A program made the translations under genes and the position numbers. Under the pieces are notes generated by a model. It was given only the letters and a program-made list of their open reading frames with translations. It searched no databases and was not told the origin of the DNA. Of a stretch of 64,000 bases of DNA, positions 10,440-23,900 are shown piece by piece. Origin of the DNA: Homarus americanus (lineage: Eukaryota; Arthropoda; Malacostraca; Decapoda; Nephropidae); the NCBI RefSeq assembly GCF_018991925.1, contig NW_024720711.1, positions 1,741,940 through 1,805,939 on the forward strand. Direction: 5' to 3'. Within the stretch, counting starts at the first letter, position 1. Each line of letters starts with the position of its first letter.

Positions 10440-10884
10440 TGCCCACCATACTATATATATACTGTACTTTTATTTTATGCTATATATTATACTATACTAT
10501 ACTATGCTTTATACATATTATACTGTACTTAATTTTATGCTATATACTATACTATATGCTATACTATACTTATACTATTATACTGTACTATACTATATGC
10601 TATACTATACTTTATACATATTATACTGTACTATACTATTTTTAAACTATACTATATAATATACTATTCTTTATACTATACTATACACAATATACTATAC
10701 TGTACTACCTGTATATACTATATACTATACTAAACTATACTATACAGTTTAGTATAGTATATAGTACAGTATACTGTATAGTATATTATATAGTATAGTA
10801 TAGTATATAGTACTGTATAGTGTATAATATATAATATAGTATATTATATAGTACAGTATATAGTACAGTATAGTGTATAGTATA
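10440..10884. repeat. TATACTATAC low-complexity tract with a perfect 21-bp inverted repeat
   Basis: The left part is built of ACTATACTAT words and the right part of their complement. A perfect palindrome has arms 10716-10736 and 10746-10766 with a 9-base loop, and weaker pairing continues outward. It could extrude as a cruciform. Confidence 0.9.
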
Positions 10885-11429
10885 CAGTAATACCCCGCTT
10901 TACGCGGTCAATTGCACCCACGGAGGCCCTCGTAAAGCGGGAAATACGTAAAGTGAACAACAGAACATATGGGATTAATTTAAATAGAGACTGGGCCGAC
11001 CCCCAAACTCCACTTTTTCAGACACCTACACTTCATGACATCATTAGGTACGTAGAAAAGATGGCTGGGCACACGGGGATGGGGGGTTGGTTCCGAGGCA
11101 GAGGGCAGATTATTGGCACTCACCTGTATCACTTGTATCAATTGCATCACTATCCACCACAGAGGCTTGCAGGGCCTCTTTGTCAAACCCCTCAAAGTCC
11201 ATATAAGTCCATATCCTCACTGTCACTGATTTGGGCCGGCTGTGGTGGGTGGCGGGTGAAGAACTCGGTAATGTTTTGATGACTGGGCGACCTTGTGCGC
11301 ACCCTGCCCGCACCGCTTCCCGCGTATATGAGTAGATGCACCGAGTAAAGTGAACATTCCGGTTCTGGCGGGGTACCGCGTAAATGTAGAAACTTGTAAA
11401 AAAAACAACGCATAAAGCGGGGTATTACC
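10885..11429 (-). mobile_element. Pogo/Tigger-type element, 545 bp, with C-terminal transposase remnant
   Basis: Terminal repeats CAGTAATACCCCGCTTTACG and its near complement, flanked by TA (10883-10884, 11430-11431). The minus strand encodes ITEFFTRHPPQPAQ followed by an acidic SDSEDMDLYG segment, in the style of the C-terminal tail of Tigger transposases. The element is homologous and opposite in orientation to 57804-58443. Confidence 0.8.
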
Positions 11430-11440
11430 GTATATCTTTT

Positions 11441-11525
11441 AATTTTATCCTCTTCGCCACTGATCGACTCGTTAGCCACTTGGGCAATCGGTCACGTCTC
11501 TGTTACGCACTGTTGACAAGTACTG
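11441..11525 (-). mobile_element. LINE 3' tail fragment
   Basis: CACTGATCGACTCGTTAGCC and the following 40 bases match the 3' UTR of the LINE at 61.93 kb. Related scraps lie at 22350-22410 and 24505-24580. Confidence 0.65.
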
Positions 11526-11629
11526 TACATGGATCACGCACACCTACTCAGATCATCCTTCAAGTTTCCAGGATAATTAAAAAACAGAAGTAATTTTCTA
11601 TACTTTTATACTGTAAATAAATGTCTTAT

Positions 11630-11956
11630 TCACACAAACAAGTTTCTAATGTCGTTGGGATGGAGTGCACATAACATCAGATTCTCGGTTGCGGCCTTGG
11701 CTATAGTTTCCACAGAGTAAGTGTCTGTGAGAGACTTGACAGTGATGGAGCTATGAAGGGCGTCCACGGTGGTATCTTCAGCAGAGTAGAACATGATGAC
11801 TGACTCCTCATCAATCATCACGAAACCGTTGTCAGAGAAAACACCAGGTTCATCCACCTCCAGCCACACAAATAACGCCACCGCCTCGCTTCTTACCTTC
11901 ACTGTGAATGTCCAGTTGCTCTGAGGTGTTACAATGGGCCCGGAGATGGTGGAAAT
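11630..11956 (-). CDS. MANBA: Beta-mannosidase exon 17 (last coding exon)
   Basis: Phase 0 entry after an acceptor ending CTCGCAG. Encodes the C-terminal beta-sandwich domain: [43 protein letters not shown], then [10 protein letters not shown] and a final RNLFV before TGA. FVWLD and FSDNGF-like motifs are shared with vertebrate enzymes. Confidence 0.95.
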   Translation of the reverse strand: MSTISGPIVTPQSNWTFTVKVRSEAVALFVWLEVDEPGVFSDNGFVMIDEESVIMFYSAEDTTVDALHSSITVKSLTDTYSVETIAKAATENLMLCALHPNDIRNLFV

Positions 11957-14900
11957 CTGCGAGTTGGAAAATATTTCTCACTTTTAATCTTGCATTATTA
12001 ATTTATTTTTGTGGATCACTAAGTTTTGTGTTTGTGTGGATACAAGGATGAATTTGTGTGTATGTATGTATGATATGAGGAACTCCAGAGGCAACTATTT
12101 GGTGATTTAGAGTATTTTTTAATATGGATATGTATTTTTTGTAAGTCCCAAGGAAGAAAAAAAGTATATTTTGTGGATTCGAAGTGGGGTATGTATGTGC
12201 AACAAGAGTGAATGTATATGACCTTTGGAGATGAGTGCATTAGTATCTGAGCCAATATATGATTTCAAAGGAGCCAAAATTCAGGAGGTTTGTTGATAGA
12301 ATGAGGGAGATGAAGGATGAGGTGACATTACATGCAAGGGCAATGGATATCCAGGAAGTATTTTTGGTAAGTTGTCAGAGATAGATGTGCTGCTTATGGT
12401 GCTGCCGAGTCATGTGAAATGAAGGGTAAACCAGATGGATATTTAGGAACATGTTGTGGAAGGAGAGTACCACAGTAGAACACAACTGTTTAGCTGAAGG
12501 AGTGAGAGAATGACAGTGAGCAGAAGTGGGTGTCTATATTTGCTTTTAATGCTGGTTCACCTGTATTGTAAGAAGTTAGTTCACTGGCTTAATAAAAAAG
12601 CCCCATGGAACAACAACACAATTATGACAAATTATACTAATAAGTAAATATCTCAGTTCATATAGCACACAGACTTCCATGTAAAAGTAAATTACAAAAA
12701 AAACATCTTGGTGATGGCTGTAGCTTTCTTGTGTGATTAATCTAATAAAATCTTGACTTGCAACAAAATTAAGAATATGACAGAGCATAACAGTAAGTGG
12801 TCTATGGTTGTGTTACAAGAGAGAGAGAGAGTCTGTACATGTCTCTACACACAAGTATCCAGTATCAAGCCAACTAGCTGAGGTGCTCTCTTAACCCCTT
12901 CACTACAGCGATACCACTCTTAATATTTTGTTTGACTAGTGCCAGGTAATTTTATTAAGCAGAGGGGGACCCCATACACAAGGGATTAATTGTAGTGTGA
13001 AGTTAAACTCACTGTTACAGTAGCATGAGGTAAATATGCATCCTTAGGCTTCCCAAAGAGGAGGAAGTTCTCAGGTGCAACAAGAGAGCCATTGGCAGCA
13101 ATCAGACGGGACACAACAAAGCAGACGTCCTCCTCGTCATATAGGCCTTGTTGACATAGGGAATTCATGTCCAAATCTTTCCACATATTCAAGGTTGCCA
13201 CGAACTTTGCTTCTGCTGCTTTCTGTTTGTAGTAGAAATTAGCAAACAAAATAAAAAACTTATCATAAATATGGAAATTGATGAGTTTTCCTCAATATAC
13301 AAATAAGGAATAATCGCAGTTAACATTAGACTGGATGAGTAGATGGGTTTGTTCTTGTGAGGATGTGTCTCACTTTGATCACTCTTACTACTGTGTCTTG
13401 GGTTTAATCTGATTGGCCTGAGTTAGATGTGAGAAGGATGTCAACACTACCAAGCATGACAGGTTTCCTTCTGCATTAACACTGGCCAATGATGGTCATA
13501 AAAAAGTTAAGACCAATCACCTGAGAGGCTAGTAAGCTGATAACTGGTGGAAATAATTAAAAAAAACTCGAAAATACACAATATTTTTACAGTACTGTAT
13601 TTACATCCCTAAACTATTTCATAAAAAATTACTGACTTAGAAGTGTCTGACATAAGGCTGTACAGGATGTCAGTAAATGATGTAATGTCATAACTTACCA
13701 TGGTTAGATTTTTTTTGTAAGATTTGACTTGTGTTGTTTGATCATATCGATGAAGGTCAACAACAAGCGTGAGGTCTAATACGTCATCCACCAGATCACT
13801 CACAGCATAAACCTTCAACTGGAAAAACAAGTTGAATTAAGTAATTAAATAGTGAGAGAAATATGATGATAAACTCTGTACCAAATATGGTAAATGCATT
13901 TTGATAACTTTAATATAATATAGTCAAGCAGTGTAATGTTAAACTGTGTTCCAAACTTAATAAACATATCTTGAAATGTTTAGTATAATTTAGTTAAACA
14001 AAGTAATGTTAAATTCACATCATCATTTTCGTGATAGAGAGAGACAATGACAGGGGAGAAGAACTTCTTGGAGTAGTAATGCAGCATCTTCCATCGTCCT
14101 CCATATTCTGTAAAAAAAAAGCTAAAGATAGTATTTTAGTTACTTAGGATCACACTCTACCATTACAGAATGTCTCAGAAACATGAACACACATTGCCTG
14201 ACATATTTTGGTTGAGATTGCATGATTTATTATATTACAACAGCAACATTCTCCCTTGTTGAGGTCTCCTACAAGTGAGGACAATATTGCTGTTGTAATA
14301 AAAGCAATATGAAAATCTGTAAGTGTGCATACATTTTGAGACACCCTGTATGAATACACACTGAAACAGAGAAAGACCAACAAGGACATTAAAGAGAGAG
14401 AGAGAGGCACTAGACTGTAGAGGGATAGGTTGGTCATCCAGGCAATAATAGCATGTGTGTGTGTGTGTGTGGATGATAAGACAAAAAAGGCATTAATGAG
14501 CACTGTCAGGATCACAGAAGCATAAGTGGCATTTTGATTTAAAGCAAATGAAACTTTTGCCTCACAATCACATATGCCATGTTTGGCATTTGTTTCATTT
14601 CTCTAAAAGTTTCTGGTCAAATTACTTTAAAATTTAACGCCATTTTTTCACGCCACTCTCCTGCACAGGACCAAGTCTTAAGACTAGATGGCAACCCATC
14701 TAGGTGCAGTAAGCCAGGTGTTATTGCACCACAGTTGCCAGTGTGCATCTGGCTTCCTAAGCAATGGGTGTGTGGGTCCCAGGCAAGATTTAAAGATGGC
14801 CACAGTGGCCTTATTGCCGCTATCCCAAAATATTTATCATTTACTACCTGGATATTTATTCTTATGAAGTGATAAAGTAATGTGTAGTGAAATATTTATA

Positions 14901-17900
14901 GTATTGAAATATTTTTTTAATTTATGAGACGTTGGTGAAATTGCTACTCATAATACAGTCACATATACCACACAAAAGCATGTCATAATACACTATATAG
15001 GCCTAGCTTGGAAAAAAAATAAGTGATTTTGAAATGTAGTGCAGTAGAGACATGATGTGGATACAGCACAAAGAAGAATCTACAATAAACTCTTACTTTT
15101 CACTTATATGCACCAAAATGGCCTTTATTTATTTATTTTTTCTATATTTGAGGTTTTCATGTGATTTCCCAGCCATATTTTATGGAGGAAGGTATCATTT
15201 GAATAACTATTTGACAATATCTTGGTCATGAATAGCGCCCTGGAAAAAATATCTTCTCGACAATTTCTGGTCATTCTGTGGGCTCAAAAGTGGTCCTGTG
15301 ACAGACTCATTAAATAAATTTCAGGCGATTCCGAGAATTTTAAAGTGTCTTGGAGGATGGATGTGTTGCTGCTGGGTAAGTTGTGGGAGACACTACACTA
15401 CAACACAACACACCTGAGGGTAAGACTAATAGAGAGAGAGAAGATACATAAGATTCTTGCATTTGCCTCCAGCCACCCAGTACCATAGTATGAAAGCGCT
15501 TGACGAAATAAAGAAAAAATACCCATAATTTTTACTTAACTGTAGTATGTCAAGTGAGACATATATCAACTTCATATATTTACTGAAGATTGCCTAAGTC
15601 ACTCACCAATCGAAGCCCAGGATGCACCTTGCCAGATATCATTAAGTTGCCAATAAAGGGCCCCACTGGTGTAGCCTTCTCCATTATCATTCAGCTCACT
15701 CATTCCTCGACGATAAAACTCAGTCTGTGTCTTGATTGCCATAGCTTGATGGATCTATAATGGTGATGATCATAAGTAGCTTGGTTATGGAGGCATACAT
15801 GTACTACACATCTTCATTTAAAGTACTAAAGCAAGTAACGTAAGTTAGAAGCTCTGTGAACATACATTCAAAGGTCTGTCTTTACAAAGTATATACAGGT
15901 TGACAACCCCTTATATGAAATTCCGAAAACCTCTGAAAACCGAAAGTTTTTTTTGTGGAACAAAACATTTTTTTTTTTTCATTTTTTTAACAGGGATCAG
16001 CCCACCCGGGCACAGGTCACTGACCCATATCAGGGCCTAGGGGGCGAAAATTTAATAATAATTATAATAATTATTCATAGTAAATAAAAATTTTAATAAA
16101 AAATGCACAAAAATAAAATAATAATAATAATAATAACAATAATTCTGTAACAATAAAATAATAATAGTGATAATAATAATAAGGAAATACAAGAATGAAA
16201 AAAAGATCAACAGTGAGAAACAACTTAGACCTATGATTCATTATTATTATTACTCTTATTATAATTATTACTATATTTTCGCCCCCCCCAGGCCCCAATG
16301 TGGGTCAGTGACCTGTGCCCAGGTGGGCTGATCCCTGGAAAGAAAAAAAAAACCCTAACAGACCCGGTAACCATTCTGAAATCAAAAAAATTCCGAAATC
16401 CAAAATGCATCTGGCCCCCAAGGATTTCGTATAAGGGATTGTCAACCTGTGTAAGTACTCCAGTGCATGCTAATTTCTAATATATGGTCCACAATTCGAT
16501 TGCGAGGTAATTAGTGGCTGTAATGACCCTTGGAAATTTTAATTAAATTTTTCAATGCTAATTACTTGCCAACTATGGGTTTCCAAAGTGCGCTTTTGGT
16601 GTTAAAGCGTTATTCTGTAAGTACTTAATTAGTTACAACCCTTAAATTTCAATTGTGAAAAAAGTATATTTTGGGCGAAAAATTACCAAGGGGTAAGGCT
16701 TACCTTTTTGACAGTTTTGGCCCAAAAATTAGATTTTGTTGAAAATCACATTGTAGGTACTCCAGTGCATGCTGATTTCAAATATATAATCCACGATTCG
16801 ATTGCGGGGTAATTAGTGGCTGTAATGACCCTTGGAGAATTTAATTACATTTTTCAATGCTAATTACTTGCCAACTATGAGTTTCCAAAGTGCGATTTGG
16901 GTGTTAATGAGTTATTCTGTAAATACTTAATTAGTTAATCCCTTTATCCCAAATTCCAAAAACAGCCCCCCAGGCCCCAATGTGGGTCAGTGACCTGTGC
17001 CCAAGTGGGCTGATCCCTGGAGAAAAAATAAATAAATAAATAAATAAATAAATAACCATTCTGAAATCAGAAAAATTCTGAAATGCATCTGGCCCCAAGG
17101 ATTTCGTATAAGGGATTGTCAACCTGTATCCTGATAGGTAAAAAGTAATCCTTCCATGAAACTTTAGTTTACAAAGGCCAAACTGTTTGGCCCAAACAGT
17201 TGATAGGGTTAGCTGTTTACCACAATGCCCGTCTTCAACACTGAGTAAATTAGTACAGTACAGCCGTGTATTTATCATCACTTAATATATACTATTGTAG
17301 TGTATTTATCATCACTAAATAAGTAATATTGTAGTGTACAGTATTATGTATCTGCAAATATAGGTGCTCCTCTACTCATGAACGAGTTACGTTCCAGAGG
17401 CTTGTTTGTAAGTCCAACTTTACTCTTGTAGATACCAAACATATTGTAAAAAGTGAAAAGATAATGGATGGTTAGTACAGCTATACCCTACAATACAGCC
17501 TTAAACCTGGCTCACTTCAAAATAATCCAGTCTCATCCACATTAAACACCAGCTCTGGAAGGTAACCCCCCTCAATGATGATGTTTGTATCTCTGACAGT
17601 TTGTAAATCGAATTTTCTAAAGTAAAGGAACACCTGTAAGCCTGGTTTATTCATAAGTGTGTTCCCACCTGACCAAGGTAAAGATAATCTTGGAAGGTCT
17701 TGAGAGTTCCATCCAGGGGTGGCATGTGCATATGAAGACCAATCTGCAGCGCCAGTTCCTCTTGACCTCCAGGGTGGTGTTGACGGTGGTACATCATGGC
17801 AGACGCACGATTCCAATCTTCCTCTATTGTCACTTCCTTCAGGGTCCTACATGAAGGTATTCAACAGTCAGCAAGATAAAACTTTCCATAAACCAAAAAA

Positions 17901-20900
17901 CCAACATAAAAAAACTATGTGGATAAGAGTGTTGAGAAGTTGTTGATAATTTGTCAACAACAGCTACAGTACTCTAATATGAAGGCTGACTTGGCTCTAC
18001 CTGGCAAGTGAGAGACCTTTTATAGGCCAATTCTTTAATCCTGTAACACCCAAATACTGGACAAGAAATTAGTGGATATAACGAGACAGAGGGGATATAA
18101 AATTTGTAGAAAAAATAATTAAAATTTGTCCAGTCATTAAATGTAGTGGAACATGGCAAAACATCACATACCTACAGTAACAGTAAAAATTATGGAACAC
18201 TAAAAAATTAAAGATTTAAAATATTATGTTTTCACGTCTATTTCATGAGGTAAGAAAGCATTTATGTCCTATGCTGAGATGTGGTACAGTATGTAGTTAA
18301 GGCAAAGAACTGGTCTTAAATATTACCATAAAGTGAATAAGGGTAAAGTCCTTGTGATGAACCAGGTAACTGAAGAGTAAAGAGAAGAGCTGTGGTTAGG
18401 TAAGCTTAGGTTAGGTCAGATCAGATTAGGTTAGTCCCTGAGGTAAACCAGGTCACTGAAAATAGTTAGTATAGGACATAGGCTCCAAGGTGTAACAGAC
18501 AAAAGGGTAGAGAATGAGGGAACATACAAATTATACCAAAGAACAGGTAAAGTAAGGGACCTCTTGTATCTTAATGATTCATAGTTAGTACAGCATACAC
18601 GTATAAAAATATATCTCCATCTTACTTGAACGATGGCCAAGACTGGAAGCCGTACTCGGAGGCGAATCGAGTACGTGGTATTCCTGCCCCATTCCAGGCA
18701 TCATTTAAGTAATTGTAGTAATGAACTGTAAGGAAACAGATACCTTTTTAGTGTAAAATTCAGTCTAATGCACAGTCACCTGGACAGAATAAAAGGGTTG
18801 ATTTGACTGTCAGTAGACTGAATGTTTGAAGAGAATACCATCTACAAAAGACTGTCTTGAATTCTGTACTTGGGTTAACTGATATGCTGTTTGTTACTAC
18901 TACTGCCAACATAAAGTACAGTCCCCCCAAAAAGTGTCGCTATCCATGGGGTCGATGTGGTCATGGTTTTGTGAGCAGTGTTAGTCTACTAGTTTCAGAA
19001 TGGTTGGTATGGTCAACCACTGACAGAATGTCAAAATTACCATTAATTTGAGTTTTATTCCTGCAAGCATTTTGTAAATACAGTACATACAGTATTTTTT
19101 CGTATATTTGAATACATGTACTGTACTGTCAAGCAGACATACCAACACATAATGATGCACTGGAGTAGATATCAAAACATTTCATCCAGCGTCTCAAATT
19201 GTAAAGACAGAAAAAATTGCAATACTTTTTGGGGGGATTGTCCCTTTAATTAATATATTAAATGTGGAGTCACGTTGGTGTTATTACCCCTGCCAACATT
19301 AAAGTACTGTACCTTCATTACTGTATTGAATGTTGAACATTAAAGTACTACCTTCATTAATGTGTTGATTGTTGAGTCAATAGTGTTATTACCTCTGCCA
19401 ACATTAAAGTAACTTCATTAATGTGTAAGGTTCAGCTCATGTTAGTCTTGCTGGCCAAGTTAAGAGTTTGTTTTTGCCCCAGGTGAAAGGTTTCTTAAAC
19501 TGTGTTAATTTAATGGTACACCCACCATCTCCATACAAGGTGCTGTATGGGTTTTGAGCAATATAATCCTCTTCCTCAGATTCTTTGCCATTGCTGGGGG
19601 AGCTAACGACAAATGGTCGAGTACCATCTAACTCCTGGGTTAAGATCCGCACGGTGTCAACATACAGCAGAATATAATCCGCGTGGTATTGTTCAAAGCT
19701 GGAGGAAGTGCCATACCTGGAGTACAAGAAACAATTAAGTCACACAAATTGGCCAAATATATCTCATTGTCCTTTTTATTGGTGTCTCATAGGTCACCCA
19801 GCATACTGTACAGGGTCTCTCATATGTTTCATAGGTCACCCACCATACTGTACAACTCTCACTCCAATAACGTTTCCCATGAAAATTTTCTGAACTTGTG
19901 ACTTCTTCAACCTTGAGCTGTCCAGTGTTAGTACACGAGGAAACTATAATACCCAGAGAAAACCAGCCATGTTTAGTAGTGTCACACTGGATAACACCCT
20001 TCTTACATCTGATCCAGGATAGGGATTATACCCAAGACATGATTGTGTGTCCCTAATATACCAACCAAAACACACATCTCACTATTTACCAGTTGTCTCG
20101 AAGTGCTGCCTCATTCTCATTGTTACCGGCCCAGAGGAGGATGCTAGGATGGTGCTGCAGACGACGCACCTGTGTCTCCACCTCCTGTGTCACTGTGTCC
20201 AGGAAATCTTGATTCACGGGATACATACTGCATGCAAACATAGAATCTTGCCAGATGAGAATACCCAACTCATCAGCAGCCTAGAAAGAATACCAAAAGA
20301 AATATCAAAATATGGCAGTTATGAAGTAGACATGAAGAGATATAAGAGAAAAAGAGATTATTAATGAGTTGATGTTGTCATTACTGACCTAGAGATTTCC
20401 AGTCACTACATGGGGTTAAAGATGAGGGGAGGTGGGAGAGTGTGAAGATCAAGGGAGGGTCTGGATAAATCTTCATCCCTCACCATCCATGAACTGGGAC
20501 TTCACACACACACACACACACAGTCAGTCCTCTATGGCTAATGTGGGATACCAGAAGTGAAGAGTAATACCCAAGCCATTTAGAGAGACACTTGCTGTAT
20601 AATTGTCAATTGGTACACAGTGATATTTCCATAGATATTCAGAGAGGCGTCTTATGGATTGGTGTAGAACAACAATGGACCATTTTCTTACTTTTTCATC
20701 TTTCTAATGAAAATGAAATATTTCTTCTTGAGTCATGAGAAGATACAGTGTTAGTTCTCATATTGTGGTTAACAAGTGTTGATACCGAGAAGGGAAGGAA
20801 GTTGTTAGTGAACATTGGTTTTCAAATTTAATGCCAGGCAGAGAATGTTGTATTCATTAAAATATTTCCAGCCTAACATGAGCACTGTACAGTATTTGTA

Positions 20901-23900
20901 GAGATAAAAGACAACAGTGTTTAATGGAGATATGACAGACTGCTCAAGTGGCTAACAGACCAATCAGTGGTGAAGAGAACAAGTTAAAGTGGTGAAGACT
21001 TTATACCTGAAGGTCAAAGAGTCAAGAAAAGAAGTTTCATTGTGACAAACTATACACAAGTTTTAACTTCTCCTTCAGAGGGATAAAACAGCATCAACGG
21101 ATCATTGTGGAAACAGTAACATCCCGAAAAAACATTACAGGAAGGATGACCTTATAAGAATTTTAAATAAATCAAAGGGAAAGTCAGTACCCTACTCATT
21201 CATCCTTTAGTGTACAGGAGGTCCTTAGTGAAACATCTGACAACAGTTGTACAGATCTTGGTATCATAATATTTGTCACTCAGTTTGCTGGTAGACAGGA
21301 CAAGTTGTTCCATTAGTCATCAGATAGGTAAGGAAGGAGGCAGGTTTCTATATCCCAATAAAGGAACCATCACCTGCCACTAGACAAGTTATAGTACCAT
21401 ACTCGTTTACCATTTACTGTACAAGTACAGTCACCTCAAAAAGTCAGTGTCCTCGGCAGTCAGAATGAACCATTGGAGCAAACCCTGGAAGTTCTAAGGC
21501 TCAGTTTTGATTTTCAACCCAAACATGGCACAGTGCTTCTTGCAGCTCAAGTTGAACAACACAGCCCCTATTGTAGTTGCCAGGAGTGTTCCAACAGTTG
21601 GAGGTATTCACACCTGGCAACTTTATTTGCAAATCATGAATGTGAGAGCAAGCTTAAATTATAATACAAATAATCAGACTAATGCTGTAGAAAAAGATAT
21701 TGAGTTACTATATTCCCGTATCGTATATGTACAGTACTGTATAGAGAAACATTACCACGTACATTTCCACATTATGGTTGGGTCATTGTTTGGAAATACA
21801 TATGGATTGTAGCATTGTTTTTACATGTCAGACCTGTTAATAATGTTATGTTGTAATGTATCCACATTTTATCACATTTTACATAATTAATATTAAGCGA
21901 GCAAAATCTAATGACTGTCATATCATATCTGTAAGTTTGTAACTTGGGAACTAGCAAATATGTAAGGTTAACTTAACAATAATCAGTTTAAAATTGTATA
22001 CCTTGAGTCTTTCACATCTTGAGGTGTTATGATGTCTCACCACCCTACACTGTCGGCCTCGAGGGTATGTTGCCTTTCATCCATCATTTACTGTATAATT
22101 ATCAACCCCTTCCTTTCCTGCAGTTGTGTGCAAATTATCATGCTATGACATACACACATACACACACACTATACTGTACCTGTATATATCCCATAAGTCC
22201 AAATGCAAGCAAACCTCAAAATACAAACTATACAGTACCTCACTACTCAACAATCAAACTCAGGCACCTTCCAGCATTAATGAATAAAGATTGATGTAGT
22301 ACAGTTTGTTTATGTTTTTGTAATTTCAGATACTGGTATTTGTACTTTTTTTACTTTTATCCTCTTCGCCACTGATCGGCTTGTTAGCCGCTTGGGCGAT
22401 CAGTCACGTCGTGTGTTAGTGTGTAAGCAAGAGATAAATAAATACTTCATCTATACAACTGGTGTATAGAGCATAAGGGACTCTTAAGAAGTTAGTATTT
22501 ATGAACATAGATAACTGGCCAGAAACACTATCATGACAGCAGTACACTACATGACCACACAAATGTAAATACTCCAATGACAGGAAATTTATTTATCTCA
22601 TCTATATTTACTAATTAAAAAGTTATTAGTGATAAATGGATTCAAAATTAATAAAACACAGAGACTGCAACAATGATATACCTCTTTTTATCCAATCTAC
22701 ATGATACCATGGTTGGAGTTTCAAGACAAATTACTTTACCTCATAAAATACGTCAGATTCATAGATGCCGCCGCCCCACACACGTATGCAGTTCTGGTAC
22801 GTGTCTGCGGCAGTTTTTAGGAGGTGGCGGGTATATTCTGGCGTCACCTTTTCCGGTAGCACGTGAGCTGGTATCCAGTTACTTCCCTTCATGAACATGG
22901 TCACATTGTTCACACGCACACGGTAGTGCCGGCCTAAAGGTAAAGCCAAAAAGATCATGTGGACAGCATTTACTTTCCTGGGCAGTTAATGGCATGACAT
23001 AGCGAGTGAATTTTATACTTATGAAGGTTTGCTAGTGCGACAGTTTACTGAGCATATTATAGGCACACCTACTAAATTTATTTGGAAAAGGGTGAAAATT
23101 TTTAATCCACATTTATTTATTTGTTTATTTATATACTTATTTGTTTATATTTTCACCACTTATCAGCTTACTGGCCATTAAGGTGGTTGTTACTGTTATG
23201 AACTTTATTGTCCAGTGTCAATACAGGAAGAAACTGTAATACCCAGAGAAAACCTGCCATGCTTGGTAGTGTCACACTGGATAACATCCTTCTCATATCT
23301 GTACTGGGCCAAGCAGTGAACCCAGGCCACAAGATGAGAGATAACCATGTCACCACTGTATCCCCAACACCCCCATCCCTTCTTGATAAACCCCTTTGCA
23401 AAGTGAGTACTCCCTCTTGACAAATCCTTGCCAAAGTGAATACTAAGTGTCTGGTGGACGGAAGATTGTAACAATGGCAGCCTTGCTTTGTGTGAGGGCA
23501 TCCCAAAGACAGTCAGCATTTGTTTCTCTGTATGGTTATGTCCAAACTACAGGCAGATAGATGATCTGATTACTTGTGACAAATATGATCACTTCCTCAC
23601 ATGCCATCATAAAATATTGGAGAGGTTTTATGACACTTATTCCAGACTACAATATTTGCGTGGTCTCTTCCCTTGTATCAGTTTTAAATAATTTTATTAA
23701 CTCCTTCAATATGGGAATATTATTCTTAATATGTTATATACCAAACAATTTTATTCAATTCAAAAGGGACCCTGTACACAAAAGGCTAAGTTACTGGTAC
23801 ATCCTCAACTAGGCTGTAGGGATTATTCCTGAGTTTCATCACAGTTTAGGTCAAATATCTTATAGACAGAACTACAGAGAAAAGGGCTATTTGATAACAA

